Below, one piece after another: positions 36,831 through 47,171 of a DNA stretch of 64,000 nt. Each line of letters opens with the position of its first letter. Within the stretch, counting starts at the first letter, position 1. This DNA is from Bdellovibrionota bacterium (GTDB lineage Bacteria; Bdellovibrionota; UBA1018; CAUJDS01): contig CAUJDS010000063.1 in the NCBI GenBank assembly GCA_963169695.1, positions 1 through 64,000 on the forward strand, given 5' to 3'. A model generated the notes under the pieces. The model had not been told where the DNA came from and searched no databases. It saw only the letters and a program-made list of their open reading frames with translations. The translations under genes and the position numbers were made by a program.

Positions 36831-38108
36831 ATGAAAAGGGACGAGCTAGCTCCTGCTCTCAAAGCACTCTATACAAAGGGTCGCCCGTGTGGAGTAGAAA
36901 AGTGTAAGAAAAAGGGCTTCGAAAACCTATGGTTTGTTGTACCCCCTTCTCCACCGGACAAGCTTCCTCCGGCTATGCCTGCCGGTAGCATTGCCAAAGC
37001 CCTGCGTGCACTAGAGCAGATGCCTAAGTTCAGCGAATCCAGCGACCTCGATAAAATCGTTTCATTTCTTTTTTTGCGTCGTGAAGCAGTGCAGTCTTCT
37101 CGAATGGAGGGAACGTGGTCGACCGTAGACCATGTCCTTACTCCCGGTTCAGTCTACGACAACGAAGAAGGCGCCTCCGAGCGAGCCTCCGTCCTCGGAT
37201 ATGCACGAGCTTTGGAAAAAGAGTTTAAGAGTGCTTTTGAGCGCGGAGTGGAAGTCTTCACGCCAGCGTTAGTCAGTAGGCTTCATCTGGAAGTCATGAG
37301 TAAGGATCTTGGGTATCAAGGCAGACCTGGGGAGATACGCAGGCCTGGAAGGGCAGGCTCTATCGTATTTATTGGCGGACTGAGACGAAAAGAAGAGTCT
37401 ATTTACAACCCTGTTCTCCCAAAGCATGTAGCTCGGTGCCTTAGGGAAATCCTCGCCTGGATGTCAAGAAAGGCGGTCATCGAGATGGGAGATGCTGGAA
37501 TGGGCTTACCCCTTCCAGTCCGAATGGCCATCGGGCACTCACATTTTGAGGCCGTACATCCATTCTCAGATGGCAATGGCCGAGTCGGCCGAATGCTTTT
37601 GGCGATCCAAATGGTCTGTCACCGCAGCCTGCCGCTTTATCTTTCTGGATACATGGAAGCCGAGAAGCGAGACTATATTCTTGCCCTACAAAACGCACAG
37701 AAAAAGCTCAAGTACGGCTTGATTGTTGAGTTCATTTGCGCTGCAATTGAGGCTTCTTTTCGTGAGGCAAGCGAAACGAAGACCGCGATCCTTCAGCTAC
37801 CTGAACAGTGGGCCCGGCGTGGTGAGTTTAGGGATGGATCGGCGGCAAAACGCGCGCTGCACGTTCTATTGAACCATCCCATCTTCACTACGAAGGATTT
37901 AATGCGCTTGCTGAAAGTCAGTTCTCCGGCGGCCAATCGCGCGGTTACGCAGCTTGTTCACTCAAAGATTGCTCGGGAGCGCACAGGCCATGGACGCAAT
38001 CGAGTCTTCGCAGCAGAGGAGGTTATTGAGCTGCTTTCTCGACGATTTGGCGATGGTCCGAGTGAGGCCCTTCAAAGGGCTAGGGACTTGTTGAAACTCA
38101 ATCGATAG
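36831..38108 (+). CDS. Fic family protein with N-terminal inhibitory motif and C-terminal winged helix
   Basis: A 425-residue Fic protein that would transfer AMP (or another nucleotide part) to target proteins. The Fic core has HPFSDGNGRVGRML near residues 243-256, matching the canonical HxFx(D/E)GNGRxxR with the catalytic His. A self-inhibitory (S/T)xxxE(G/N) motif is seen near residues 89-95 (SSRMEG), so it is a class II Fic regulated in cis. The last 80 residues form a winged-helix domain (FTTKDLMRLLKVSSPAANRAV), common in this type. The 145-base leader is AT-rich. It is flanked by the M23 gene and by a copy of that gene's end, suggesting insertion between M23 and secA. Confidence 0.9.
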   Translation: MKRDELAPALKALYTKGRPCGVEKCKKKGFENLWFVVPPSPPDKLPPAMPAGSIAKALRALEQMPKFSESSDLDKIVSFLFLRREAVQSSRMEGTWSTVDHVLTPGSVYDNEEGASERASVLGYARALEKEFKSAFERGVEVFTPALVSRLHLEVMSKDLGYQGRPGEIRRPGRAGSIVFIGGLRRKEESIYNPVLPKHVARCLREILAWMSRKAVIEMGDAGMGLPLPVRMAIGHSHFEAVHPFSDGNGRVGRMLLAIQMVCHRSLPLYLSGYMEAEKRDYILALQNAQKKLKYGLIVEFICAAIEASFREASETKTAILQLPEQWARRGEFRDGSAAKRALHVLLNHPIFTTKDLMRLLKVSSPAANRAVTQLVHSKIARERTGHGRNRVFAAEEVIELLSRRFGDGPSEALQRARDLLKLNR

Positions 38109-38127
38109 GCTGCTTGTTGGGACTAGA

Positions 38128-38172
38128 CCCATTGGTCTGGTAGGTCCGCTCAGCTATATTCTGGAAGATTGA
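38128..38172 (+). pseudogene. Remnant of an M23 peptidase gene 3' end
   Basis: Reads P-I-G-L-V-G-P-L-S-Y-I-L-E-D-stop, ending like the intact M23 protein at 36685. In the last nine codons every DNA difference is silent: TCC/AGC for Ser, TAC/TAT, GAC/GAT and stop TAG/TGA. This pattern fits an old diverged gene copy whose front part has been lost, not chance. Confidence 0.6.
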
Positions 38173-38249
38173 ACGTGACATCGATTCACCAGATAGCTAA
38201 ACTGAAAAAATCTCGATAACAAACTTATTTAGTAGGTCTTTTAGAATCC

Positions 38250-41006
38250 ATGCTGGGACTTGATCAACTCGCGAAGAAACTATTCGGAACTCAAAACGAA
38301 CGAGAACTCAAACGCATTCAACCGCTCGTCGTTCGGACCAATGAACTCGAAGACTCCATGAAGGCCTTAAGCGATGCTCAGCTTCAGGGCAAGACGACGG
38401 AATTTAAAGAACGAGTGGCGCGAGGCGAACACTTGGATCAACTCCTGCCAGAAGCATTTGCGGTAGTACGCGAAGCCGCCTTTCGTGTTTTGAAAATGCG
38501 GCACTACGATGTGCAGCTGATCGGTGGCGCAACCCTACACAGCGGCCGCATCGCAGAAATGAAAACGGGAGAAGGAAAGACCCTCGTCTGTACCCTCCCC
38601 GCCTACCTCAATGCCCTCGCCGGAAAAGGCGTTCATGTCATTACGGTAAACGACTACCTCGCACGTCGTGACACAGAATGGATGGGTCGCGTGTACCGTT
38701 ACCTCGGACTTTCGGTAGGAACCATCGTCCACGGATTGTCCGATCGCCAGCGCAAAGAGAACTACGGTTGCGACATCACCTACGGAACCAATAACGAGTA
38801 CGGATTTGATTACCTTCGCGACAATATGAAGTTTCGGCTCGAGGATTATGTTCAACGCGAGTTGAGCTATGCCATCATCGACGAAGTGGACTCTATTTTG
38901 ATCGACGAGGCGCGGACACCGCTCATTATCAGTGGTCCCGCTGAAGATTCTACTGACCTCTATTACAAGATCGACAAACAAATCACAGCAAGTGGTGGAC
39001 TCACTCCTGAGACCGACTACACCATCGACGAAAAATCCAAGACAGCCTCACTCACCGAATCCGGCGTAGATAAAATGGAAAAGCGCCTCGGAGTTGGCAA
39101 CCTTTACGATCCCCAACATATTGAAGTTCTCCACCACGTCAACCAAGCACTTCGCGCTCACGTCTTATACAAGCGAGATGTGGACTACGTGGTTCGAGAC
39201 GATGAAGTCATGATTGTGGATGAATTCACGGGACGGATGATGCCAGGCAGGCGCTGGTCGGATGGCCTTCATCAAGCCATTGAAGCCAAAGAAGACGTCA
39301 CCATTGAAAACGAGAACCAAACACTCGCTACGATTACATTTCAGAATTATTTTCGAATGTACAAAAAACTCAGCGGCATGACCGGCACCGCGGACACAGA
39401 AGCCAATGAGTTCAAACAGATTTACAACTTAGATGTCACCGTCATCCCCACCAATAGCACCATGGTCCGCAAGGATCAGGCAGACCTTGTTTACAAGGCT
39501 GACACGTCTAAGTACCAAGCTATTGTCAAAGAGATTGAGCGCGTTCACGAAAAAGGTCAGCCCATATTGGTTGGTACGATTTCGGTAGAGAAATCTGAGC
39601 TTATTTCCAGTCACCTCAAACAAAAAGGCATTCGCCACCACGTCCTCAATGCTAAGCAACACGATCGAGAAGCTGAGATCGTGGCACAGGCAGGCCGTAA
39701 GAAGTCCGTCACCATCGCCACCAATATGGCAGGACGAGGAACGGACATCGTTCTGGGCGGAAATCCAGACTCCCTTGCTCGATCGGAAGTGGGTGCCGAC
39801 GCAACTCCTGAGGCCTACGAAGAAACTCTCAAAAAATGGAATGCGGCATGCAACCAAGAAAAGCAGGAAGTCCTTGCAGCAGGCGGACTCTTTATTCTCG
39901 GTACCGAACGGCATGAATCCCGCCGTATCGACAATCAACTTCGCGGACGATCAGGTCGACAGGGCGATCCCGGAGAAAGTCGATTCTACCTTTCACTCGA
40001 CGACGACCTCATGCGAATTTTTGGTGGATCCAATATCAAGAAATTCATGGAGGACGACCTCCCGATTGAACACCGCTGGATCACTCGCGCGATCGAGAAC
40101 GCTCAGCGCAAGGTAGAGGCGCACAATTACGATATTCGAAAGCACCTCCTCAAATACGATGACGTCATGAACGAACAGCGCAAAGTCATCTACGGCATGC
40201 GCAAAGAAGTCCTCGGAAGCGAGAGCCTTCGAGAGATGATTTTCTCCATGGTGGACGAACTTGCCACCGTAGTGGCCTTTGATTTTTTTCCAAATGGCAA
40301 ACTTCCGCGGGGCAATGGTCACCAAGGCCTCAATATGAAGGAACTCAATGACGCGATTGAAGTGACGTTTCAGATCCGATCGCCGATCACAGAGAATGAA
40401 ATTGATCCTTTTACAGGCGACGGCCTAAAGGCACTTATTGTACGCAAGGCTGAAGCCGCGTATCAGGCCAAAGAATCTCAATACGGACCCGAACTCGTCC
40501 GCCAAGTAGAAAAGATGATTCTACTTTCCACCATCGACTCGCTCTGGAAAGACCACCTCCTTGCTATGGACCAACTTCGCGACGGAATTGGATTGCGTGG
40601 CTACGGACAAAAAGATCCACTGATGGAGTACAAAAAAGAGGGATTTCGATTCTTCGAAATGATGATGCATCAAATTACCGGGGACGTCGTACGCAAAGCC
40701 TTTGCCGTGCAGATGGCCAGCGACGATCCTTCGTTTGAAGATTTTGAAATGGAACAACCTCGCCAGATGCAAATGAACGTCAGCGCAGATGGCGAACTCA
40801 TTGCGCCTACTCCCAAGACAGATCTGCCGGCAGCGGAGCTTCCGCAATCAGCAGCCCCTATCCGAGCAGGTGGTCCAGCAATGGGACCACTCGGCCCCTT
40901 GACTCCCATTGCCAAGCCCGTCATTAGCGGAGAGCCAAAAACTGGACGCAATGACCTCTGTCCCTGCGGCAGTGGCAAAAAATATAAGAAATGCCACGGT
41001 CGATAG
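38250..41006 (+). CDS. secA: Preprotein translocase ATPase SecA
   Basis: A 918-residue SecA, the motor that pushes unfolded preproteins through SecYEG. Seen in order: Walker [11 protein letters not shown] near residue 105, [70 protein letters not shown], the helical scaffold ([17 protein letters not shown]), and the C-terminal SEC-C zinc motif [17 protein letters not shown] for SecB and ribosome contact. Length is typical. Preceded by 141 bases that include the M23 remnant and an AT-rich promoter region. Confidence 0.98.
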   Translation: MLGLDQLAKKLFGTQNERELKRIQPLVVRTNELEDSMKALSDAQLQGKTTEFKERVARGEHLDQLLPEAFAVVREAAFRVLKMRHYDVQLIGGATLHSGRIAEMKTGEGKTLVCTLPAYLNALAGKGVHVITVNDYLARRDTEWMGRVYRYLGLSVGTIVHGLSDRQRKENYGCDITYGTNNEYGFDYLRDNMKFRLEDYVQRELSYAIIDEVDSILIDEARTPLIISGPAEDSTDLYYKIDKQITASGGLTPETDYTIDEKSKTASLTESGVDKMEKRLGVGNLYDPQHIEVLHHVNQALRAHVLYKRDVDYVVRDDEVMIVDEFTGRMMPGRRWSDGLHQAIEAKEDVTIENENQTLATITFQNYFRMYKKLSGMTGTADTEANEFKQIYNLDVTVIPTNSTMVRKDQADLVYKADTSKYQAIVKEIERVHEKGQPILVGTISVEKSELISSHLKQKGIRHHVLNAKQHDREAEIVAQAGRKKSVTIATNMAGRGTDIVLGGNPDSLARSEVGADATPEAYEETLKKWNAACNQEKQEVLAAGGLFILGTERHESRRIDNQLRGRSGRQGDPGESRFYLSLDDDLMRIFGGSNIKKFMEDDLPIEHRWITRAIENAQRKVEAHNYDIRKHLLKYDDVMNEQRKVIYGMRKEVLGSESLREMIFSMVDELATVVAFDFFPNGKLPRGNGHQGLNMKELNDAIEVTFQIRSPITENEIDPFTGDGLKALIVRKAEAAYQAKESQYGPELVRQVEKMILLSTIDSLWKDHLLAMDQLRDGIGLRGYGQKDPLMEYKKEGFRFFEMMMHQITGDVVRKAFAVQMASDDPSFEDFEMEQPRQMQMNVSADGELIAPTPKTDLPAAELPQSAAPIRAGGPAMGPLGPLTPIAKPVISGEPKTGRNDLCPCGSGKKYKKCHGR

Positions 41007-41023
41007 GTTATTCTTAAATAAGA

Positions 41024-41881
41024 ATGACTGAGGAAAACGGGACTCCGTCCTTTGGAAATGATGATGGACTTTGGAATGCGGAGGGCGCACAGGGCCCTTC
41101 CTTTGATGCTCCTCCGAGCGACGAGACACCTCCACAACCCATTGAATCTCACGAAGAACTTTCGAAACTTTTCGAGAATTCCGCCAGCTTTAATCCTCCA
41201 ATAAATACCGAATCCGAGCCTTCCATTGAGGACACCCTTCGCCCGAACGACTTTTCCTCTCCCGCCGAACCGTCCTCACCCGCTTATGTGCCCGCGGCAG
41301 AACCGTTTAACCTTACCTTGACTGGCAAACTACAAAGCTACGAGCAAGAAAAGCTTGTCAGTATTCTCGCCAGCGAAAACTTAGGAATTCGAGAAACGGA
41401 CCTTCAACCGCAATTTGACTCAGGCAAGATTCTTATCCCCCAAATCAGCGAATACGTTGGAGTGATGATTGTCCAAGCCCTACGGGATGCCGCCGTAATA
41501 ATGCGACTCATGCCCAGCGATGAGCCTTCAGCGCCAGAACCCACGATTCAATTGCGAAGCTGGCTACCTGAGTCCGAAAATTCCGCTTTGCACATCCCCT
41601 TGGTGCCAGGAATAGAACTACCGGGAATTCCGCTTCAAAGCATCGAAACCCTCGATGGAGTTAGCTCTAGCATTCGACTCCAGTCTTTTCATGCTGAAGT
41701 GGAAGACTCCGAGGAGTACCGACTCGCAGTAGAATCTTTGCAGCGCAATTTACGTTTTAAGGCAAGGCGACTGGGAGCTGATGCTGTCGTTCATTTTAAG
41801 ACCCAGCTCACGCAACTGAGAGACCCCGATCAGTACTGGTTGACTGCTATGGGGACCGCAGTGAAGAAGAAAGCATTTTAG
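41024..41881 (+). CDS. Protein with acidic N-terminus and YbjQ-like C-terminal end
   Basis: A 285-residue protein 17 bases after secA, probably cotranscribed. Residues 1-95 are acidic and Pro/Ser/Glu-rich, likely unfolded. The middle (LTGKLQSYEQEKLVSIL) has alternating strands and helices. The C-terminal 75 residues resemble YbjQ/DUF74 proteins (SIETLDGVSSSIRL and the RRLGADAVVHFKTQL segment), which form pentamers. Resemblance is by eye only. Function unknown; soluble, no signal peptide. Confidence 0.55.
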   Translation: MTEENGTPSFGNDDGLWNAEGAQGPSFDAPPSDETPPQPIESHEELSKLFENSASFNPPINTESEPSIEDTLRPNDFSSPAEPSSPAYVPAAEPFNLTLTGKLQSYEQEKLVSILASENLGIRETDLQPQFDSGKILIPQISEYVGVMIVQALRDAAVIMRLMPSDEPSAPEPTIQLRSWLPESENSALHIPLVPGIELPGIPLQSIETLDGVSSSIRLQSFHAEVEDSEEYRLAVESLQRNLRFKARRLGADAVVHFKTQLTQLRDPDQYWLTAMGTAVKKKAF

Positions 41882-41893
41882 CTTTTATTTCGG

Positions 41894-43587
41894 TCAATAG
41901 AGCTGGCGATAAGCGTTCCAGTACGCAGTATGAAACGCGGAAGGCCGATAGGATGACCATTCTGCGTGGCCTACTGAAGGTGGGGCCGGAAACCATCCCT
42001 CTTTTGGTGCAGTGCCTGGAGAATTGGTCAACCCAAAGAATGCCAAAAGCTGTAGGTACGGATTGGTATAGGGAGTGACTACCGCCGCAGGTGGAATCAT
42101 AAAGCGATCGACGTAATCAAAAAATGCTGGATGATTCCATGCTTGAATCGAACTAACCGAAGGAGCACTCACGCTCATCATTCTTGCACTCAGTGCCAAA
42201 GCACCCCACACCACCCCTGTGCAACACAAGCGATAGCTCTCCCAATTGACCGAATCTCGAGCCGGAGTCTCTTCGTGATTAAATCCCCACTCCGGCATAC
42301 CCTCGTGCATCGCAGAATAACCACCGAGGCCTCCATTGAATACTCCCGAGCTGGTTTGAGTTACATAAAAAGTTTGGCCAATTTCTCCAAAAGATCCAGG
42401 ATCAGGAAACTGTGTTCTTACTGAGAGCATCGTCGCATCGTTGAGCATCGCTGCCGCAAAAATAATCAAAGGCAAGCGACCGCTACCCTGGCCGCCATTA
42501 GCTTGCTGTCGGTTTCCAGCTCGATAGTTTCCGTAGAAATCAATTCCTGCCTGTACCATACGGACAACAAGCGGACGTTTTTGAACTTGGGTAAAATTGG
42601 TATTGGCCAAGCGCAACCATCGCCTACAACTGCCGCGATGGTCTGACCATAGCCGGGCATATCGCGCCAAGGATGCCCGTAGCGAGCTCCCCAATTGGTG
42701 AAGTGGTCCAACCAAACATACTGAAAGCGATCTGCTGCCGATTGGAGCGTTGGCGGATTGGCTCCAGGCGGAACGGCAACATTCTGCAAAATCCCATAAT
42801 GAAGGTCTTGCTCAGTATACGGCATAACCTTATCCGTACCGGCGTACGCAGGCCGAAAGGATCGAAATCCTTCAGCCTGATTTTTCAGCAACGTGGCCTG
42901 CTGTGTGGTCACCACGGTTAGTACCGCCGCTGACTCCAGCGCCGTTTGTTCGCCGCCGGTGCCACTGATTGGAATCAAATCCACAACAGCTTTGCTAAGA
43001 ATAACCGAAGAATCAGGCGCAACGAGGAGAGGTTGCGAACCACTGATTTGCAATCCAACGTTGTGGGCATCTGAATAGCCCGCATCAAAAGTAAACTCTC
43101 CATTTGGATAGATCCTACCTAGACAGGAGGTGTAACCCTGCCGCTCAACTCCCCCTACTACCCGAGGATTGATCATGACTCCGTGTACCCGGCGCTGAAC
43201 GATCGAAAATATCGGAGTATAGTTTGGAGCTGGACCCGTTCCTGTCTGACAACTAGTAGGATTGGTTTGTGAAGCGGGGGTCTTTGCAGAAATCGATACT
43301 GGTCCTTCAACCCACCAATCGCCATTGGCATATTGACCAGCCAGGACTGGAGATGCAAAAGTCACAGAAAAGCCTCGGCCCATATCTACGCTAGAAACCA
43401 TTGTTCCATTGACGAACGTGGTACCACCGCTACCGCCACCGCTACCACCACCACCTGGATCTCTGGGATCCGGATCTTCGATCACGGGATCAGTGGACGG
43501 CACTATGGAAGCGGTCCTTGTTGGAGCGCAAGACACCAGGCCAAAGGCTATTAGGATAGGCAACATTATGAGTTTAAACTTTCCCAA
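41894..43587 (-). pseudogene. Lipoprotein gene interrupted by a one-base frameshift
   Basis: Two overlapping frames together make one lipoprotein. The 5' part starts at 43587 with a lipobox (FGLVSC) and a Gly-rich linker (GGGGSGGGSGG), and runs to about 42615 (GYGQTIAAVVGDGC). There the sense continues in the other frame as L-A-N-T-N-F-T-Q-V-Q-K-R-P-L and a long C-terminal part ending AYWNAYRQLY at 41894. One extra base near 42610-42618 would restore a single 564-residue protein. Either a sequencing error or a recent mutation. Family unknown; the C-terminal part has repeated aromatic and Asn-rich segments. Lies upstream of nothing on its strand. Confidence 0.7.
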
Positions 43588-43683
43588 ACAATACCCCGTG
43601 TACTCATTCTATATCGAAGTAAATAGAGAATCGAGATGTGTCACGGGAGACACAGGTGAACAGCCAGAAAAGGGGTTAATGTG

Positions 43684-44811
43684 CTAGTCAGCCTTTAAAA
43701 AAGCCACCATTTCATCTTCATGGGCCTGGATGTCTGCGTACCCCATATCCATCAACTTCTGACAGAATTCTCCGTCAAACATCAGGTAGCTAATAAGATC
43801 TTCGGTTTGGCGACGACTTCCCAATCCCTTAAGGAGGTAACGAATAAGAAGAGGCAATCGACTGACATAATCTCGTGTCAGATGAGCCATATCTGCAGAC
43901 GGATAAATCTCAAATACCTTTACTGGACGAACAGGAAGCTTACTCGCAGCTTCAGGACCGACACTTTCCAACATGGAATTAATGCGCTTCACACGCTCGA
44001 GGTCCGTGTCAATCGAATCTAAAAGCATCGCATTCAATACGACGTTCAACACACGACCGATACTTGGAATCGACCTGGACACATCCTGTGGTACCGATCC
44101 TGCTTTGGCACGCACGCCAATAATAAATAATTTATCAGCTCCCAAATGTATCGCCGGACTCAAGGGGGTATTGTTGCGTAAATTTCCATCACCAAAATAA
44201 CGCCCACGATACTCCCCCGGCGGAAAAAGAAGTGGGATCGCGCATGAAGCCAGAATCAACTCCGAGGTCACTTCCCCTACTTCACTCTTTCTGCGATAGC
44301 GCGACCAAGGAGTAAAAGGCTTTTCTGAATGGACAAACGTTATCGAAGTCGCCGTGCTGTAATCCGTTGTCGATATAGCAATGTAGTCCAGAACTCCTGC
44401 CTTGAGATTTTTCTTAATTCGCTCGGCATCCATGTGTTTTTTCAAAAATGTTTGAAGTGGACTTGTATCTAAGAGTGCCTGCGCTGTTGCATGGCGATGA
44501 ATCCCGCCCAAACCCAAACTCCAAAGCCACCGAAATGCGTTTCGGAAGACGGAGGCGATGTCCGTGCGATAGACATTTTCGACGCGAAGACCCCGCCAAA
44601 GCCGTTCCATTTCCAAAACCGCTTCTTGTGGCCGATCCGCATTGGCACACCAGAACCCCGCATTCACCGACCCCGCGCTGATGCCGGATACGACGGGTAT
44701 CTCGACCGGAATACCGTGCTTGGTATAGATCTCGATGAGCCCCTTCATGACCCCCGCTTGATAAGCCCCGCGCGCGCCACCACCTGAAAGAACCAGTCCC
44801 AATCGCCCCAT
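43684..44811 (-). CDS. Patatin-like phospholipase
   Basis: A 375-residue serine lipase of the patatin/RssA group. The ATG at 44811 gives the usual start L-G-L-V-L-S-G-G-G-A-R-G-A-Y, the oxyanion loop. The nucleophile is in SGISAGSVNAGF near residues 44-55, and the catalytic Asp in YFGDGNLRNNTPLSP near 190. The C-terminal 170 residues are helical and specific to longer bacterial forms. No signal peptide, so cytoplasmic or exported by a secretion system. The start at 44847 (GTG) would add 12 residues and is less likely. Confidence 0.9.
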   Translation of the reverse strand: MGRLGLVLSGGGARGAYQAGVMKGLIEIYTKHGIPVEIPVVSGISAGSVNAGFWCANADRPQEAVLEMERLWRGLRVENVYRTDIASVFRNAFRWLWSLGLGGIHRHATAQALLDTSPLQTFLKKHMDAERIKKNLKAGVLDYIAISTTDYSTATSITFVHSEKPFTPWSRYRRKSEVGEVTSELILASCAIPLLFPPGEYRGRYFGDGNLRNNTPLSPAIHLGADKLFIIGVRAKAGSVPQDVSRSIPSIGRVLNVVLNAMLLDSIDTDLERVKRINSMLESVGPEAASKLPVRPVKVFEIYPSADMAHLTRDYVSRLPLLIRYLLKGLGSRRQTEDLISYLMFDGEFCQKLMDMGYADIQAHEDEMVAFLKAD

Positions 44812-44883
44812 CGCTATTTTGCACCCCTCATTGGCTAAGCTTATCACGGAGTTGGAGAACTCAAGATTCTAGCTCCCTGCGCC

Positions 44884-44912
44884 TTGCGTTATCACCGCGT
44901 ATTCCCTATAAC
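44884..44912 (+). promoter_or_regulatory. Promoter of ssrA
   Basis: TTGCGT at 44884-44889, a 17-base spacer and TATAAC at 44907-44912, ending nine bases before the mature tmRNA 5' end at 44922. Good sigma-70 fit. Confidence 0.65.
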
Positions 44913-44921
44913 CAAGAAGCT

Positions 44922-45272
44922 GGGGACGAAACGGCTTCGACAGAGGTCTTGAAGTTCTGGATGCATGCCGAGGATGCCATTAGGCCTCGTAAAAAAAGTG
45001 GCTCGTATAACTGCAAACGAAGAACTTGCACTAGCTGCCTAAACGGTTCAGCTACGCTTACTCTGACCTCGCTCGCGGGTGGGAGCTAAGCGACATTTAG
45101 TGAGCTAGCAGAGGGACTCTCGCAGGCGGTCCCTTTGTTAAAAAATGGTCTGCGGAGGATATCGGAAGTTTGTCTCTGTGCGACCGGTATCATCTTTAGT
45201 CAGAGACTACGCATGTAGAGTTTGGCGATGGATGACTTTTGGACGTGGGTTCGACTCCCACCGTCTCCACCA
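44922..45272 (+). ncRNA. ssrA: tmRNA (transfer-messenger RNA)
   Basis: A 351-base RNA that rescues stalled ribosomes. The 5' end GGGGACG pairs with CGTCTCC at the 3' end to form the acceptor stem, followed by ACCA. The T arm is GTGGG-TTCGACT-CCCAC and the 5' part has the tRNA-like GGCTTCGAC. The tag frame at 45001-45042 reads A-R-I-T-A-N-E-E-L-A-L-A-A-stop, ending in the ALAA signal recognised by ClpXP. The gene is intact, and a tyrosine recombinase follows 130 bases downstream, so the 3' end may be an attachment site. Confidence 0.95.
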
Positions 45273-45306
45273 TTTAGTTAGTAATATCATACACTTAGGT
45301 ATGTTC

Positions 45307-45345
45307 ACCCCGGTCCTGAGGGACCCTCTGGGCCGGGGTTATTTT
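45307..45345 (+). terminator. Rho-independent terminator after ssrA
   Basis: ACCCCGG at 45307-45313 pairs with CCGGGGT at 45333-45339, with an internally paired loop, followed by TATTTTA. Correctly placed 35 bases after the tmRNA. Confidence 0.75.
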
Positions 45346-45402
45346 AGATGATTGGCGGCGCGGAGTTTAGCTTCAGTTCCTCTTAACCGAAGAGAGGAAT
45401 GT

Positions 45403-46581
45403 ATGGCTTTACAGGTAAAACCACGAATTCATAAGGACGGCAGGGTCTATCGGCTCGCGGTGGTCATTGATCACGGCAATGATAAGAAGACCAAGAAAGC
45501 CAATCGGGAATACATCTACCCGAAGGTCGCCGAATATCACACTTACGGCTTTGATCCGATGTGGTCGCTGCCGGAAGCTCGTGCGCGACTCAAACAAGTT
45601 CAAGCTCAAGACAAGGTCGAGAGAATTAATAATCGACGAGCGAAGGCTCAAGTTCGCCTCCGTGAAAGAAAACTTGTCGACTCCGCTTACCTTCCCGAAA
45701 AGCTGTGCCGAGAATTTGAAGTTTTTCTCTCTCGCAAAATTGGTTTCGGCGACGGTCGCTTGCCCAGCCGAATTGATTCTCACTGGCTCGGCGCTCAGAA
45801 AATGATTTGCGAAGTTCAAACTGAACCCAAGGATTACGAAGAGTACTCCGAGCGATTTTATCAATACGTGATTAAGCATCAATACAGCCCGAGCTATCTT
45901 CAAAAAATGTTGAGGATCGTAAACTATTGGGGCTACTTCGTTTGTAAACATCAAAAGCAGGCCTTTCTTCCGGTGCGCTGGCCGCAAGGAATTTGGAAAG
46001 AGCGAATCGCAGATGCCTATTTTGATCAGCGACCTCACGGGCTTGAATCTGCACCACTCTTGCCGAACGAGCTGGAAAAAGCTCACAGTCGTCTTCTGAC
46101 TCCGGCATACAACTGGCTTTTTATCTCGGTGTGGTTGGGTCTTCGCCCTAGTGAGATCGACGCACTAACTGATAAAAAGAAAATGAAGAACTGGAGAATC
46201 GAAAAAGATAAACAAGGAATCACAATCCTGCGGGTTTACCAACCAAAGCTTGTATCTATTGAACGAGAAAAACGCTGGAAAGGTATCCCGATTCTTTTTG
46301 ACCAACAGGTTCAAGCTTTAGAATTTATTAAATCTGGCGAATTCAAGCGACCTCTAACCAAGACTATTCACTTACACATCAGTGAACGACACAACAACTA
46401 CGGTGGTCGCAAAGGCTTCATGGATTTGATGTTGAGTCTCGGTCAGAAGTTCGAGAATGTTTCCGTCTGGCTTGGTCACACGACACTGGATCGTTCGCTT
46501 CGTAATTATAAGAACAAACAAATCGTCAACTACGACATACCCGTTAAGTCGGGCAAACCTCACCTTAAACGGGTGAAGTAA
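45403..46581 (+). CDS. Tyrosine recombinase/phage-type integrase
   Basis: A 392-residue integrase. The ATG at 45403 has GAGAGG upstream; longer starts run into the terminator. The N-terminal 100 residues are basic (arm-type binding). A SAM-like core-binding domain lies around residues 120-200. The catalytic part has box I Arg in WLGLRPSEIDAL and the end S-V-W-L-G-H-T-T-L-D-R-S-L-R-N-Y with the nucleophilic Tyr near residue 369. The middle H-x-x-R box is weak (HNNYGGRKGF). Directly follows ssrA, a classic integration site, so it is probably the integrase of the island on its right. Confidence 0.88.
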   Translation: MALQVKPRIHKDGRVYRLAVVIDHGNDKKTKKANREYIYPKVAEYHTYGFDPMWSLPEARARLKQVQAQDKVERINNRRAKAQVRLRERKLVDSAYLPEKLCREFEVFLSRKIGFGDGRLPSRIDSHWLGAQKMICEVQTEPKDYEEYSERFYQYVIKHQYSPSYLQKMLRIVNYWGYFVCKHQKQAFLPVRWPQGIWKERIADAYFDQRPHGLESAPLLPNELEKAHSRLLTPAYNWLFISVWLGLRPSEIDALTDKKKMKNWRIEKDKQGITILRVYQPKLVSIEREKRWKGIPILFDQQVQALEFIKSGEFKRPLTKTIHLHISERHNNYGGRKGFMDLMLSLGQKFENVSVWLGHTTLDRSLRNYKNKQIVNYDIPVKSGKPHLKRVK

Positions 46582-46646
46582 GTTGTTGCGGAGCAACCTG
46601 CGACATTCGAGTTGATCTTTCGAAACACTTCGGGCTGATCGTGATC

Positions 46647-47171
46647 ATGAAGATTGCGATCAATGACATTTTTATCGAGCGACTTATTCGGGATTTTCGT
46701 TATGAGATAAGGGCCGATGGTACGGTGTGGACTACTGTTTGCCGGACTGGGAAGCAAAGCCTAACGGGTCAATGGCGGCAATCAGCCTTTGTGGTATCGG
46801 AATCAGGCCATCTTTCAATTAAGTACCAGCGCAAGCACTTGTGCATTCATAGAGTGATTTATCGGAAGTTTCACGGGCCACTCCGTGAAGACTATGCGGT
46901 CAATCACATTGACGGGAACAAACGAAACAATACTCCGCCGAACCTTGAACTCATCACTCATTCGGAAAATATGCTTCACTGTTGGCGGGTACTCGGTCAT
47001 ATCCCGATGAAGCCTCGAAAGAAAATTGATCAAGCCACAGCGGAACAAATGCGAATCGAATATATAGCTGGTGCAACTAACCGTGAGCTGCGGACAAAAT
47101 ATGGACTGGCCAAAGCGACCGTCAGTTACATTGTTAATGGTCGCACCTGGAAAACGAGTCCCCCCAACTAA
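46647..47171 (+). CDS. HNH endonuclease of phage/homing type
   Basis: A 174-residue protein (an ATG two codons upstream is also possible). The centre has the HNH core: LCIHRVIYRKFHG, then NHIDGNKRNNTPPNLELITHSENM. The C-terminus has a helix-turn-helix-like DNA-binding end (TNRELRTKYGLAKATVSYIVNGRTWK). Such genes are freestanding homing-like nucleases common in phages and islands. Different family from the two HNH copies at 6 and 20.7 kb. Stop overlaps the convergent next gene by four bases. Confidence 0.85.
   Translation: MKIAINDIFIERLIRDFRYEIRADGTVWTTVCRTGKQSLTGQWRQSAFVVSESGHLSIKYQRKHLCIHRVIYRKFHGPLREDYAVNHIDGNKRNNTPPNLELITHSENMLHCWRVLGHIPMKPRKKIDQATAEQMRIEYIAGATNRELRTKYGLAKATVSYIVNGRTWKTSPPN

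Noticed and set aside
45200-45272. Stand-alone tRNA gene at the T-arm-like sequence
   Set aside because: The T arm and CCA end belong to tmRNA, whose 5' half pairs with it.
45409-46086. 225-codon minus-strand frame within the integrase gene
   Set aside because: Antisense to a recognised tyrosine recombinase; no independent support.
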